Positions 10,396 to 19,524 of a DNA stretch of 64,000 bases are shown one piece after another. The first letter of the stretch is position 1. Each line of letters starts with the position of its first letter. The notes beneath the pieces are model-generated. The model was not told the DNA's origin and searched no databases. It saw nothing but the letters and a program-made list of their open reading frames with translations. The stretch spans positions 2,552,311 through 2,616,310 of the forward strand of contig NZ_CP069163.1 of NCBI RefSeq assembly GCF_018802765.1, read 5' to 3'. Made by a program: the position numbers and the translations under genes. The stretch is from Paludibacterium sp. B53371 (GTDB taxonomy: Bacteria > Pseudomonadota > Gammaproteobacteria > Burkholderiales > Chromobacteriaceae).

Positions 10396-12480
10396 ATGGA
10401 TAATTTCCTGGATTTACTAAAACGTTTTAACTACGCCTCGCTGGCCGGGCCGGTACTCATCATCCTGATTCTGACGATGATGGTGCTGCCGCTGCCACCG
10501 TTGATGCTCGACATCTTCTTCACGTTCAACATCGCGGTTTCGGTCATCGTGCTGCTCGTCGGCATCAATGTGCGCAAACCGCTGGACTTCTCGGCCTTCC
10601 CTGCCGTCCTGTTGGTCACCACGCTGTTGCGGCTGTCGCTCAACGTCGCCTCGGCCCGGGTCATTCTGCTCAATGGCCATACCGGTCCGGATGCCGCCGG
10701 CCAGGTGATCGAATCGTTTGCCCGCTTCCTGGTCGGCGGCAACGTGGCCATTGGTATCGTGGTGTTCATCATCATCACCATCATCAACTTCGTGGTGATT
10801 ACCAAGGGTGCTGGCCGGATTGCCGAAGTGAGTGCCCGCTTTACCCTGGACGCCATGCCCGGCAAGCAGATGGCCATCGACGCCGACCTGAATGCCGGCC
10901 TGATCGGTGAAGACGAAGCACGCAAGCGCCGCGCCATCATTGCCGAGGAAGCCAATTTCTTCGGCGCCATGGATGGTGCCTCCAAGTTCGTGCGCGGCGA
11001 TGCCACCGCCGGCATCATGATCATCCTGATCAACATCATCGGCGGCCTGATCGTCGGGGTGGTGCAGCACGACCTGGCCGCGGGCGAAGCGGCCAATACC
11101 TATACCCTGCTGACCATCGGTGACGGTCTGGTCGCCCAGATTCCGGCCCTGATCATCTCGACCGCCGCCGGTATCGTGGTGTCGCGCGTCGGCACGGAGA
11201 AGGATCTGTCGGAAATGCTGCTTGGCCAGTTGTTCTCCACCCCGCGGGTGCTGAACATTACGGCCGGGGTCATCGGCATGATCGGCCTGATTCCCAATAT
11301 GCCGCACCTGGCCTTCCTGCTGATCGCCGCCATGCTGGCCGGCTTGTCTCGCCTGATGAGCAAGCGTCAGGTACAGACCCAGCAGGCCGAGCAGCGTGCC
11401 GAAGCCGCCAGCCGTGTGGCGCGGGAGCAGCCGGTGGCCGAAGTCAGCTGGAACGATGTCCAGCATGTCGACCAGCTGGGGCTGGAGGTCGGTTACCGGC
11501 TGATTCCGCTGGTGGACCGCAATCAGGATGGCGAGCTGCTGCGGCGCATTCGCGGCATACGCAAGAAGATCGCCCAGGAGCTGGGTTTCCTGGTTCCGGC
11601 CGTACATATCCGCGACAATCTGGAGATCAAGCCCAACGCTTACCGCATCCTGCTCAAAGGCGTGGAAATCGGCCGCGGCGAGGCCTTCATCCACCAGATG
11701 CTGGCCATCAACCCGGGTAAGGTGCTGGGCGAAATGCAGGGCCTGGCCACCACCGACCCGGCCTTCGGCCTGCCGGCGGTCTGGATCGACAGCGCCAAAC
11801 GCGAGGAGGCCCAGGCGCTGGGCTATACCGTGGTCGACACCAGCACGGTGGTCGCCACCCACATTTCGAATCTGCTGCACACCCATGCCGCCGAGCTGCT
11901 CGGCCGCGAGGAAGTTCAGGCGCTGGTCAATCATCTGGCCAAGGACTCGCCCAAGCTGGTGGAGGATCTGGTGCCCAAGGTGGTACCGATCGGCACCCTG
12001 CAGAAGGTTCTGCAGCAGCTGCTGATCGACGGCATCCACATCCGCGACATGCGTTCGGTGGTGGAAGCGCTGGCCGACAATATTGCCGTGACACAGGATA
12101 TCGACGAACTGGCGGCGGCGGTGCGGACGGCACTGGGACGGGTGATCGTGCAGCAACTGTTCCCGGGCGAGACCGAATTGCCGTTGCTGACACTGGATCC
12201 GGCACTGGAAAATGTCCTGATGCAGGCGGTGCAGTCCAAGGCGGGAGGCGGGCTGGAGCCCGGGCTGGCAGAGAATCTGCTGGCCAGCGCGGCCCAGGAG
12301 TCGGAACAGGCAGAGGTACAGGGCTTCAACCCGGTGCTGTTGACGCCCCCGGCGCTCAGACCGCTGTTGGCACGTTTTTTACGTCGCCCCCTGCCACAGT
12401 TGCGAGTAATTTCGCATAATGAGATACCAGATAATAAATCAATTCGTATAATTGCCGTAATTGGGGGCAGCAAGGGCTAA
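10396..12480 (+). CDS. flhA: flagellar export gate protein FlhA
   Basis: The gene encodes 694 residues. Eight N-terminal membrane helices (to about residue 325) include the conserved FHIPEP-type cytoplasmic loop region ([29 protein letters not shown]), followed by a cytoplasmic C-terminal domain that docks chaperone-substrate complexes and forms the nonameric ring. It uses proton motive force to energise export together with FlhB and FliPQR. Length and motifs are standard. FlhF begins six bases downstream. Confidence 0.97.
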   Translation: MDNFLDLLKRFNYASLAGPVLIILILTMMVLPLPPLMLDIFFTFNIAVSVIVLLVGINVRKPLDFSAFPAVLLVTTLLRLSLNVASARVILLNGHTGPDAAGQVIESFARFLVGGNVAIGIVVFIIITIINFVVITKGAGRIAEVSARFTLDAMPGKQMAIDADLNAGLIGEDEARKRRAIIAEEANFFGAMDGASKFVRGDATAGIMIILINIIGGLIVGVVQHDLAAGEAANTYTLLTIGDGLVAQIPALIISTAAGIVVSRVGTEKDLSEMLLGQLFSTPRVLNITAGVIGMIGLIPNMPHLAFLLIAAMLAGLSRLMSKRQVQTQQAEQRAEAASRVAREQPVAEVSWNDVQHVDQLGLEVGYRLIPLVDRNQDGELLRRIRGIRKKIAQELGFLVPAVHIRDNLEIKPNAYRILLKGVEIGRGEAFIHQMLAINPGKVLGEMQGLATTDPAFGLPAVWIDSAKREEAQALGYTVVDTSTVVATHISNLLHTHAAELLGREEVQALVNHLAKDSPKLVEDLVPKVVPIGTLQKVLQQLLIDGIHIRDMRSVVEALADNIAVTQDIDELAAAVRTALGRVIVQQLFPGETELPLLTLDPALENVLMQAVQSKAGGGLEPGLAENLLASAAQESEQAEVQGFNPVLLTPPALRPLLARFLRRPLPQLRVISHNEIPDNKSIRIIAVIGGSKG

Positions 12481-12486
12481 TCAATA

Positions 12487-13899
12487 ATGGTGGTCAAAAA
12501 GTACTTCGGAAAAACCACACGAGACGCACTCCGGCAAGTTCGTGAAGAACTGGGTGCCGATGCCCTGATCCTGTCGAATCGCCCGACACAGGGCGGTGGC
12601 GTGGAAATCATGGCCGTGGCGGACGCCGACGTCGCCAATCTGGCCACGACGCTGTCGACCTCGTCGAGCAAGCACCCGCCACGCAATGCACCGAGCCCGA
12701 CGCATGGCACCGCCGTCAATCGGGCCCTGGCGCGCACCTATGCCATGCCGGTCGAACCGATGACGGCACCGCCGCCGCCTCGCCCGGAAGTGCGTGCCGT
12801 CAGCCCTGAGCCGGCCGTGATGCGCCCGGCTGCCGCCCCCGCACCGACATTCGCCACCCCGACGCCGCCGCCAGCGTCTCCCGCACCGCGGGCCACACCG
12901 CCGGCCGCCCGTCCAGCCCAGAGCGCCGAGGCCGCGGCAGAGTCCGCAGTCATGGCCAATGACCTGAAGGAAATCGGCGACGAAATCAAGCTGCTGCGCA
13001 GCCTGCTGCAAAGCCAGCTGGCCAGCTTCGCCTGGTCCGATCTGGAGGGCCGTGCCCCCAACCGCATCGAGTTGTTCAAGCAGTTGCTGGCCACCGGCCT
13101 GTCTTCGACACTGATCCGCCAGCTGATCGAGAAGCTGCCGGCTCAGTACAGTGGTGAAACCGCGCTGAAATGGGCGCGCTCCGCCCTGCTGCACAATCTG
13201 CGCTGCATTGATGCCGACAGCGAGATCATGGATCGTGGCGGCATTTTCGCTCTGGTCGGTCCGACCGGCGTCGGCAAGACCACCACGGTCGCCAAGCTGG
13301 CCGCGCGCGCCACGATGAAGTTCGGCCCGCAGCACGTCGCACTGATCACCACCGACAGTTACCGGATCGGCGCACAGGATCAGTTGCGCATCTATGGCAA
13401 GATTCTTGGCGTTCCGGTGTTCTCGATCCAGAACGAAGGCGATCTGCAGCTCACGCTGGCCGATCTGGCCACCCGCCACATCATCTTCATCGACACCGTC
13501 GGCATGGGACAGCGCGATGCCCGGGTCGCCGCACAGACCGGCATGTTTGCCGCCATGGACCGCCCGGTGGAACGGGTGCTGGTGATGGCCGCCAATGCCG
13601 ACGGCCACACGCTGGAAGATGTCGTACGCAACTATCAGGGCCAGGGTGGCCTGTCGGGCTGCATTCTCTCCAAGATCGACGAGAGCGTGTCGCTGGGCGC
13701 CTGCCTGGACATCGTGATCCGCAACCGTCTCAAGGTATGCTATGTCACCAACGGACAGCGGGTTCCGGAAGACCTGCACAGCGCACACGGCAACTTCCTG
13801 GTCGATCGGGCGCTGAAGGCCCCCCACAGCAACTCGCCTTTCGCCATGCAGCATGACGAAATGCAGATCCTCAACGCCGCACAGGCAGGTTGGCTATGA
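12487..13899 (+). CDS. flhF: SRP-like GTPase controlling flagellar placement
   Basis: The gene encodes 470 residues. A short N-terminal B domain (MVVKKYFGKTTRDALRQVREELG) is followed by a Pro/Ala-rich linker (about 85-150) and an NG GTPase domain with the P-loop GPTGVGKT at 258-265, TTDSYRIGA and DTVGMGQRD. FlhF marks the (usually polar) site of flagellar assembly. The GTPase motifs look intact, in contrast to the partner FlhG. Its stop overlaps the flhG start by 4 bp. Confidence 0.93.
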   Translation: MVVKKYFGKTTRDALRQVREELGADALILSNRPTQGGGVEIMAVADADVANLATTLSTSSSKHPPRNAPSPTHGTAVNRALARTYAMPVEPMTAPPPPRPEVRAVSPEPAVMRPAAAPAPTFATPTPPPASPAPRATPPAARPAQSAEAAAESAVMANDLKEIGDEIKLLRSLLQSQLASFAWSDLEGRAPNRIELFKQLLATGLSSTLIRQLIEKLPAQYSGETALKWARSALLHNLRCIDADSEIMDRGGIFALVGPTGVGKTTTVAKLAARATMKFGPQHVALITTDSYRIGAQDQLRIYGKILGVPVFSIQNEGDLQLTLADLATRHIIFIDTVGMGQRDARVAAQTGMFAAMDRPVERVLVMAANADGHTLEDVVRNYQGQGGLSGCILSKIDESVSLGACLDIVIRNRLKVCYVTNGQRVPEDLHSAHGNFLVDRALKAPHSNSPFAMQHDEMQILNAAQAGWL

Positions 13900-14768
13900 A
13901 TCTGCCACAGGATCAGGCCGCCAGCCTGCGCCGCCTCAACGCCCAGCCTCAGCGGGCACCCAGCTTTGCCTTTCTCGGTCCGGAAGGCACCGGTACCAGT
14001 ACCCTGGTCACCGAGCTGGCCGTGGGTGCCGCTTTTGCCGGCGGCCAGCCTGTGATCATCGATTGCTGTAGCGGGCAGCATATCGCCCGCCATCTCGGCG
14101 TACCGACCACCGCAACGCTGGAAACCCAGGTCATCAGCATGGGAGGCCTGGAGGAAATGACGGCGCGCTCGCGCCAGGGGGTAACCCTGGTCAATCTCTA
14201 TGCCCGGCCTGAAGAGCGTGCCCTGTTTTCTTCCCAGCTCTGGCTGCGCCTTGGCGGCGAGTTTGCCGCCATGGAGCGCGATGCCTCGATGCTGCTGATC
14301 GACGCGCCGAATCCGGCCATCGATCCGGTACCGGCATGCGTGGCCGACAATCTGGTGCTGATTCTCACCCCGCAGGCCGAGTCGCTGACCATGGCCTACG
14401 CCACCATCAAGCGCCTGGCCAGCCAATATGGCCGTACCTGTTTCAACGTGCTGGTCAATCGGGCCCGTCATCTGGAAGAGGCCCGCGAGCTGTTTACCCG
14501 CCTGTCTGCCGTGGCCAGCGAGTTTCTCACCGTCGCCTTGCGCTGGGTCGGATTCGTACCGGAAGACAGTGCCATTCGCCGCAGTCTCGCCCTGCACCGC
14601 CCCTCCATCGAGGCCTTCCCGCAAAGCGAATCCAGTATTGCCTTTGCCCAATTGGCTGCAGTGCTGCCACAATGGCATACAACAGACAGTACACACAGTG
14701 GTACTGGTTACATGGATATGCTAATCGCCGCATCGCGTGACTGGGCAGAAAGCGAGGGAGCCGTCTGA
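13896..14768 (+). CDS. flhG: FlhG/FleN-like MinD-family protein with a degenerate P-loop
   Basis: The gene encodes 290 residues from the ATG at 13896 (ATGA overlap with flhF; a TTG at 13890 is possible). Position between flhF and fliA and the MinD/ParA fold identify FlhG, which limits flagellar number with FlhF. The deviant Walker A, normally KGGVGKT, reads PEGTGTS at residues 29-35: both the signature and the P-loop lysines are missing. The A' motif has DCCSG where DADLG is usual, and Walker B reads LLIDAPN. ATP-dependent dimerisation is therefore doubtful (inference). The reading frame is otherwise full length with normal codon use, so it is not decaying randomly. Confidence 0.8.
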   Translation: MNLPQDQAASLRRLNAQPQRAPSFAFLGPEGTGTSTLVTELAVGAAFAGGQPVIIDCCSGQHIARHLGVPTTATLETQVISMGGLEEMTARSRQGVTLVNLYARPEERALFSSQLWLRLGGEFAAMERDASMLLIDAPNPAIDPVPACVADNLVLILTPQAESLTMAYATIKRLASQYGRTCFNVLVNRARHLEEARELFTRLSAVASEFLTVALRWVGFVPEDSAIRRSLALHRPSIEAFPQSESSIAFAQLAAVLPQWHTTDSTHSGTGYMDMLIAASRDWAESEGAV

Positions 14769-15526
14769 TGAGCAATAACCCGATGCCGTCTAAGGTGGCG
14801 GCGGGCTATCACCCCAGCGCACATGGTGGCGATCTGATCCTGGACATCACCCAGTATGCCCCGATGGTGAAGAAGATTGCCGGCATCCTGATCTCGCGCC
14901 TGCCGGCCTCCATCGAACTGGATGACCTGATTCAGGTCGGCATCATCGGCCTGATCGATGCGGCCCGCCAGTTTGATCCCGGTCAGGGCGTGCAATTCGA
15001 AACCTTCGCCAGTCAACGGGTACGCGGCGCCATGCTGGATGAGCTGCGACGCGAGGACTGGATGCCACGCCAGACACGGCGTCACGCCAAGCAGATTGAA
15101 GAAGCGGTCTCCGTGCTGGAGCAACGGCTGGGACGCAGCCCGCTCGAATCGGAAATCGCCGAGGAAATGTCGCTGTCGCTGGCTGACTATCAGGAACTGC
15201 TCGGCGAGTGCAAGGGCTTGTCCCTGCTGCACTACGAAGACTTTACCGACGAGGACGGGGATGCCCTCGGCGCCATCTCGACGCTGGTGGACAGCAGCAG
15301 CCCCGACCCGCTGGCGACCCTGTCGGACGTCAATTTCCGCCAGTCGCTGATCGAGGCGATTACCCTGTTGCCGGAGCGCGATCAGCTGTTGATGGCGCTC
15401 TACTATGAGCAGGAGCTGAACCTGAAGGAAATCGGTGCCGTGCTGGGGGTATCGGAATCCCGGGTCAGCCAGTTGCACAGTCAGGCCATCGTTCGCCTGC
15501 GCAGCAAGTTGAAAGACTGGATTTAA
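14768..15526 (+). CDS. fliA: flagellar sigma factor sigma-28
   Basis: The gene encodes 252 residues with sigma regions 2 (ASIELDDLIQVGIIGLIDAARQFDP, core and -10 binding), 3 and 4 (ALYYEQELNLKEIGAVLGVSESRVSQLHSQAIVRLR, -35 binding). It directs RNA polymerase to late flagellar and chemotaxis genes and is held by FlgM until the hook is complete. The ATG overlaps the flhG stop by one base. Two chemoreceptor genes in this window are plausible targets, though no clean sigma-28 promoter was recognised before them. Confidence 0.96.
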   Translation: MSNNPMPSKVAAGYHPSAHGGDLILDITQYAPMVKKIAGILISRLPASIELDDLIQVGIIGLIDAARQFDPGQGVQFETFASQRVRGAMLDELRREDWMPRQTRRHAKQIEEAVSVLEQRLGRSPLESEIAEEMSLSLADYQELLGECKGLSLLHYEDFTDEDGDALGAISTLVDSSSPDPLATLSDVNFRQSLIEAITLLPERDQLLMALYYEQELNLKEIGAVLGVSESRVSQLHSQAIVRLRSKLKDWI

Positions 15527-15585
15527 CGGTAAATAACAGTAATATCACGGTCAGTCAGCAAAACTAACAATATCGGATCAGGCTC

Positions 15586-16335
15586 GTGGACAAGATCAGC
15601 ATTATCGCCATCATCGGCGGTTTCACCGCCATCATCGCCGGCCAGGCCATGGAGGGCGGCAGCGTCGGCTCGCTGCTGCAACTGACGGCCTTCATGATCG
15701 TCATCGGCGGCACGCTCAGTGCCGTGATGCTGCAAAGTACTCCCAAGCAGTTCATGACAGGCCTGCGCATGCTGCGCTGGATCATCTCGCCCCCGGCATT
15801 CAATCACGAAAGCATGATCCGCGAGATCATCAACTGGAGCCAGAGCGCCCGCCGCGGCGGCTTGCTGTCGCTGGAAGGCTTCGTCAACATGCAGCGCGAC
15901 CCGTTTACACGCAAGGCCCTGCAGATGCTGGTCGACGGCGGTGAGCCGGATACCCTGCGCGGGGTGATGGAAGTGGAAATCACCATGTTCGAACATGCCC
16001 GGCGCCAGGCGGCCAAGATCTGGGAGTCGGCCGGTGGCTACTCCCCCACCATGGGGATTCTGGGTGCGGTACTCGGCCTGATCCACGTGATGGAAAACCT
16101 GACTGACCCGTCCAAGCTGGGCGCGGGGATTGCGGTGGCCTTCGTGGCCACCGTCTATGGGGTCGGCTCGGCCAACCTGCTGTTCCTGCCGATCGGCAAC
16201 AAGCTGAAGAACATCATCTCCGGAGAAGTGGCGATGAAAGAGCTGGTGGTGGAAGGCATCGTGGCCATCGCCAACGGGGAAAACCCGCGCATCATCGAAA
16301 CCCGTCTGCGCGGCTTCCTCGCCATGCACGAATAA
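15586..16335 (+). CDS. motC: MotA-family flagellar motor stator subunit (MotC type)
   Basis: The gene encodes 249 residues from a GTG at 15586. Four membrane helices are visible (starting MDKISIIAIIGGFTAIIAGQ), with a large cytoplasmic loop and the conserved proline-containing helix GGYSPTMGILGAVLGLIHV that couples ion flow to torque. The short form and its place after fliA match MotC, whose partner MotD normally follows. Here the next gene, 48 bp on, is an unrelated one on the opposite strand, so the MotB/MotD subunit must be encoded elsewhere or be missing. Confidence 0.88.
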   Translation: MDKISIIAIIGGFTAIIAGQAMEGGSVGSLLQLTAFMIVIGGTLSAVMLQSTPKQFMTGLRMLRWIISPPAFNHESMIREIINWSQSARRGGLLSLEGFVNMQRDPFTRKALQMLVDGGEPDTLRGVMEVEITMFEHARRQAAKIWESAGGYSPTMGILGAVLGLIHVMENLTDPSKLGAGIAVAFVATVYGVGSANLLFLPIGNKLKNIISGEVAMKELVVEGIVAIANGENPRIIETRLRGFLAMHE

Positions 16336-16383
16336 ATCCTTGCCGGGCACTGGCCGTCGACCTGATCGGCGGCCGGACCGGCA

Positions 16384-17778
16384 TCAGGCCAGCGCCACGA
16401 CATGCGTCCCCGCAGCCGGGCTTCTGAAATATGCCGTCAACAGCTTCACCACATCCGGATCGAGCAGCACCGGTCCGCTCAGCGGCCCGCCCCTGCCCGC
16501 CTCGCGACTGCCCAGATAACACCAGTGATCGAAATGATGCTCAAGTGCCTTGCCGCTGACCTCATCGCGCTCGACGATGGCAATGGCTCCGGCATGCGGC
16601 CAGTCGCGCTGCGTCAGACGCTCCAGCGCCTTGACCAGACGGGCGTTGTGCGCTGAAGCAGCCTCAAGGCCAATACAGGCGCCCTGACAACGCCCCTTGC
16701 CGCGACCGTCGCAGGGCTGGCCCTTGCGGCTGGTGACCCGCTCGACTCCCAGTACCCACTGACACAAGCCCTGGGATTCGGCCAGATCCTTCAGTGCCTT
16801 TCGGGCTTCGCGCGCAGAGCGGAACAAGCCGTAGCGGCGCATCTGACCGTCCGGCAGCAAAGCCGCGCCGGACACGATCTCCGCGCGGACAAAGCCGTCT
16901 TCCGCCGCCTGCAGGCTCAGGGTACACACCTCGCTGGCCATGCGCCCCTTGGGGTTCAGACGCGGACGGCGGGTCTTGAGCTGCAGCAGATATTCCAGCG
17001 CCGTGCCAAACTCGCCCAGCGTTTCCGTCCACTCAATACGGCCAGCCTCCTCCCCCAGCTGCAGCACCTTGCCATTGCCCGGGGTGTAATGTGCCAGTAC
17101 GCCACGCCGGATATTGCCATCCTGCCCGACATACAGTGGCAGGCCATGCCGGTCATGAATGCAATACACGCCGGGAACATCCGGCAAGGCATCGAAGGTA
17201 TCGGCATCCATGCCGGCCGGCGGGGCACTCTGCGCCATCAGCGCTTCGGCCGCGGCCAGGACACAGTCCCGCCCCTGTTCGGTACTGGCGGCCTGCAAGA
17301 AGCGGAAAACCGCCTCGGCATCAGCCAGGGCGCGATGCCGCTCGGGCAGCGTAATGCCATGGCGCGCCATGACGGCATCCAGATTATGCTTGTAGTGACC
17401 GGGATAGAGTTTGCGCGACAGCTTGACGGTGCACAGGGTCTCATTCTGCAGGCGCATGCCGAGGCGCTTGAACTCGTTTTTCAGCACGCCATAGTCGAAA
17501 CGCACGTTATGCGCGATCAGCAGCCTGCCGGACAGACGCTGATGCACGGCCTGCGCCAGATCGGCAAAGTCCGGGGCCTGCGCCACCATGGCATCGCTGA
17601 TGCCGGTCATGTTCTGGATAAAAGCCGGAATCGGCTGACCGGGATTCACCAGCGAAGAAAACCGCTCGACCTGCTCCCCGTCGACCAGGATGATCCCGAT
17701 CTCGGTAATGCGGTCACGCGACAAATGACCCCCGGTGGTTTCGAGGTCAACAATGGCAAATGGGCGGGGAAATGGCAT
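16384..17778 (-). CDS. DEDDh 3'-5' exonuclease fused to a GIY-YIG (UvrC/Cho-like) endonuclease
   Basis: The gene encodes 464 residues. The N-terminal half is a DnaQ/epsilon-type exonuclease with all five ligands: D11 and E13 in DLETTG, D95 in HNVRFD, H148 and D153 in HRALAD. The C-terminal half (from about 200) has the GIY-YIG nuclease signature as GVY (203-205) and YVG (216-218), like the UvrC N-terminal domain or Cho. The combination suggests DNA-repair nuclease activity that incises and trims; it is annotated in many proteobacteria only as exonuclease family or polymerase III epsilon-like. It is convergent with motC. Confidence 0.88.
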   Translation of the reverse strand: MPFPRPFAIVDLETTGGHLSRDRITEIGIILVDGEQVERFSSLVNPGQPIPAFIQNMTGISDAMVAQAPDFADLAQAVHQRLSGRLLIAHNVRFDYGVLKNEFKRLGMRLQNETLCTVKLSRKLYPGHYKHNLDAVMARHGITLPERHRALADAEAVFRFLQAASTEQGRDCVLAAAEALMAQSAPPAGMDADTFDALPDVPGVYCIHDRHGLPLYVGQDGNIRRGVLAHYTPGNGKVLQLGEEAGRIEWTETLGEFGTALEYLLQLKTRRPRLNPKGRMASEVCTLSLQAAEDGFVRAEIVSGAALLPDGQMRRYGLFRSAREARKALKDLAESQGLCQWVLGVERVTSRKGQPCDGRGKGRCQGACIGLEAASAHNARLVKALERLTQRDWPHAGAIAIVERDEVSGKALEHHFDHWCYLGSREAGRGGPLSGPVLLDPDVVKLLTAYFRSPAAGTHVVALA

Positions 17779-17876
17779 CGGTCTTCCGGAAAATAACGGC
17801 CTGCAGCAGAAAAAACGCGTGCCAGTGCACGCAAGTGGTTCATTTTACTGCCGTATCGAGAAAAATCCTATATTTG

Positions 17877-17905
17877 TTGACATGGATATTACATCACGCT
17901 AGAAT
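17877..17905 (+). promoter_or_regulatory. strong sigma-70 promoter of the tRNA operon
   Basis: TTGACA (17877-17882) and TAGAAT (17900-17905) are spaced 17 bp. The predicted start near 17912 is about 10 bases before the first tRNA. It is one of the best promoters in the window. Confidence 0.85.
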
Positions 17906-17921
17906 TCTTTGCTCTTACAGC

Positions 17922-17998
17922 GCACCCGTAGCTCAGTTGGATAGAGTATCTGGCTACGAACCAGAGGGTCGGGCGTTCGAATCGCTCCGGGTGCGCCA
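17922..17998 (+). tRNA. tRNA-Arg(ACG), copy 1
   Basis: A 77-base cloverleaf: acceptor GCACCCG/CGGGTGC, anticodon loop CTACGAA within stem TCTGG/CCAGA giving anticodon ACG, T arm with GTTCGAATC, and an encoded CCA. Confidence 0.97.
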
Positions 17999-18008
17999 CT
18001 AAGACTTA

Positions 18009-18083
18009 GTCCCTATAGTTTAGCGGTTAGAACACTGCCCTTTCACGGCGGCGGCCGGGGTTCGATTCCCCGTGGGGACGCCA
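18009..18083 (+). tRNA. tRNA-Glu(TTC), copy 1
   Basis: A 75-base cloverleaf with acceptor GTCCCTA/TGGGGAC (one G-T pair), anticodon loop CTTTCAC in stem CTGCC/GGCGG giving TTC, and an encoded CCA. It lies 10 bases after the first tRNA-Arg. Confidence 0.97.
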
Positions 18084-18088
18084 GTTTT

Positions 18089-18165
18089 GCACCCGTAGCT
18101 CAGTTGGATAGAGTATCTGGCTACGAACCAGAGGGTCGGGCGTTCGAATCGCTCCGGGTGCGCCA
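18089..18165 (+). tRNA. tRNA-Arg(ACG), copy 2
   Basis: This 77-base gene is identical to the copy at 17922-17998, including CCA. It follows the first tRNA-Glu by only 5 bases. Confidence 0.97.
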
Positions 18166-18172
18166 CAATTCA

Positions 18173-18247
18173 GTCCCTATAGTTTAGCGGTTAGAACACT
18201 GCCCTTTCACGGCGGCGGCCGGGGTTCGATTCCCCGTGGGGACGCCA
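18173..18247 (+). tRNA. tRNA-Glu(TTC), copy 2
   Basis: This 75-base gene is identical to the copy at 18009-18083 and is the last gene of the operon. It is followed at 18259 by a terminator. Confidence 0.97.
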
Positions 18248-18258
18248 GATTCAACAAG

Positions 18259-18285
18259 AAGCTTCTGCTGCGGCAGAAGCTTTTT
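18259..18285 (+). terminator. rho-independent terminator of the tRNA operon
   Basis: A perfect 10-bp stem (18259-18268 with 18273-18282), TGCG loop, then a T run through 18285. Confidence 0.88.
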
Positions 18286-18394
18286 GCATTTCTGCCAATA
18301 CATCATTATTTCATGATGTATCAGTCCGCAAATCGAAATTTATCCCGCCGGGGGGCCGGCGTAACCTGCTGCCATTGCATAGCGGAAAACCATC

Positions 18395-19471
18395 ATGAGC
18401 CCCCACACCTCCCTGCCCTGCCTGTGCGTCGATCTGGACAAAATCCGCCATAACACCCGCCTGATGGCGCAGCACTGCCACGAAGCCGGCATCCAGCTGG
18501 CCGCGGTGGTCAAGCTGATGCGTGGAGCCCCCCAAGTGGCGCGGGCATTGCGCGAATCCGGCGTGGACCTGCTGGCTGATTCGCGCCTGTCCAACCTGCA
18601 GCGTCTGGCCGACAGCGGTCTGCCGCGCCTGCTGCTGCGGCTGCCCTCCCTGCACCAGGTCGACGAGGTGGTGATGCACAGCGAGATCTCGCTCAACAGC
18701 GAAGCCGTCACCTTGCAGGCCCTGTCCGAGGCCGCCTGCCGTCTGCGTCGCGAACATCAGGTGATCGTCATGCAGGATCTGGGCGATCTGCGTGAAGGGT
18801 GCTGGGACGAAGAAGAGACCCTGCAGCTGGCACGCCTGACCTGCCAGCTGCCCGGGCTGCGCCTGGCGGGCATTGGCGCCAATCTGGCCTGTTACGGCGG
18901 GGTCGCCCCGTCGGTCGACAACCAGCAACGCCTGGTTCGTCTGGCACAGCATATTCGCGAAACACTGCAGTGCGAGTGCCCGGTCGTTTCCGGCTGCAAC
19001 TCGGCGGCCAGTTTCATGCTGCTGGACCACACGCTGCCGTCCGGCATCAATCAGTTGCGGCTGGGCGCCTCCCTGCTGATGGGGATTGGCCTGAATGATC
19101 TGCCGATTCCCGGCCTGGTGCAGGATGCCATGCGGCTGCAAGCCGAAATCATCGAGTGCCGAGCCAAGCCCTCGGTGCCGCTCAACAGCACCGCGCTGGA
19201 CGCCTTCGGCCACAGGCCGGTGTTTGAAGATCGCGGCATCCGCCAGCGCGCACTATGTGCCCTGGGCAAGCAGGATGTGTCATTCAGCGAAATCACCCCG
19301 CTGGACCCCGGCATCCGTATCATCGGCGGCAGTAGTGACCACCTGATCCTGGACGTCAGCGATGCCAGCCATCCTTACCGGGTGGGCGACAGCGTGGGCT
19401 TCTCGCTCAGTTATGCCGGCACTTTGCAGTGCATGACTTCTGACGACATCCAGAAGGTATACTTGCACTAA
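18395..19471 (+). CDS. PLP-dependent amino acid racemase (alanine racemase N-domain, COG3457-like)
   Basis: The gene encodes 358 residues with the fold type III PLP barrel: CVDLDKIRHNTRLMAQ at the N-terminus and the PLP lysine in AAVVKLMRG (about residue 41). It resembles the Orr/YhfX group of amino acid racemases more than Alr/DadX, since the canonical Alr C-terminal tyrosine domain is not evident. Reactions in this group include ornithine racemisation; the substrate here is unknown. A LysR regulator follows 53 bp downstream on the same strand and may respond to the amino acid. Confidence 0.72.
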   Translation: MSPHTSLPCLCVDLDKIRHNTRLMAQHCHEAGIQLAAVVKLMRGAPQVARALRESGVDLLADSRLSNLQRLADSGLPRLLLRLPSLHQVDEVVMHSEISLNSEAVTLQALSEAACRLRREHQVIVMQDLGDLREGCWDEEETLQLARLTCQLPGLRLAGIGANLACYGGVAPSVDNQQRLVRLAQHIRETLQCECPVVSGCNSAASFMLLDHTLPSGINQLRLGASLLMGIGLNDLPIPGLVQDAMRLQAEIIECRAKPSVPLNSTALDAFGHRPVFEDRGIRQRALCALGKQDVSFSEITPLDPGIRIIGGSSDHLILDVSDASHPYRVGDSVGFSLSYAGTLQCMTSDDIQKVYLH

Positions 19472-19524
19472 ATTCGCTTTATCAAGACCTCATTCTGGCT
19501 CGCGCCCGGGCCAAGATCGGCATC

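Noticed and set aside
10417-12156. 579-codon open frame on the - strand
   Set aside because: It is antisense to flhA, with His/Gln-rich composition typical of shadow frames in GC-rich DNA.
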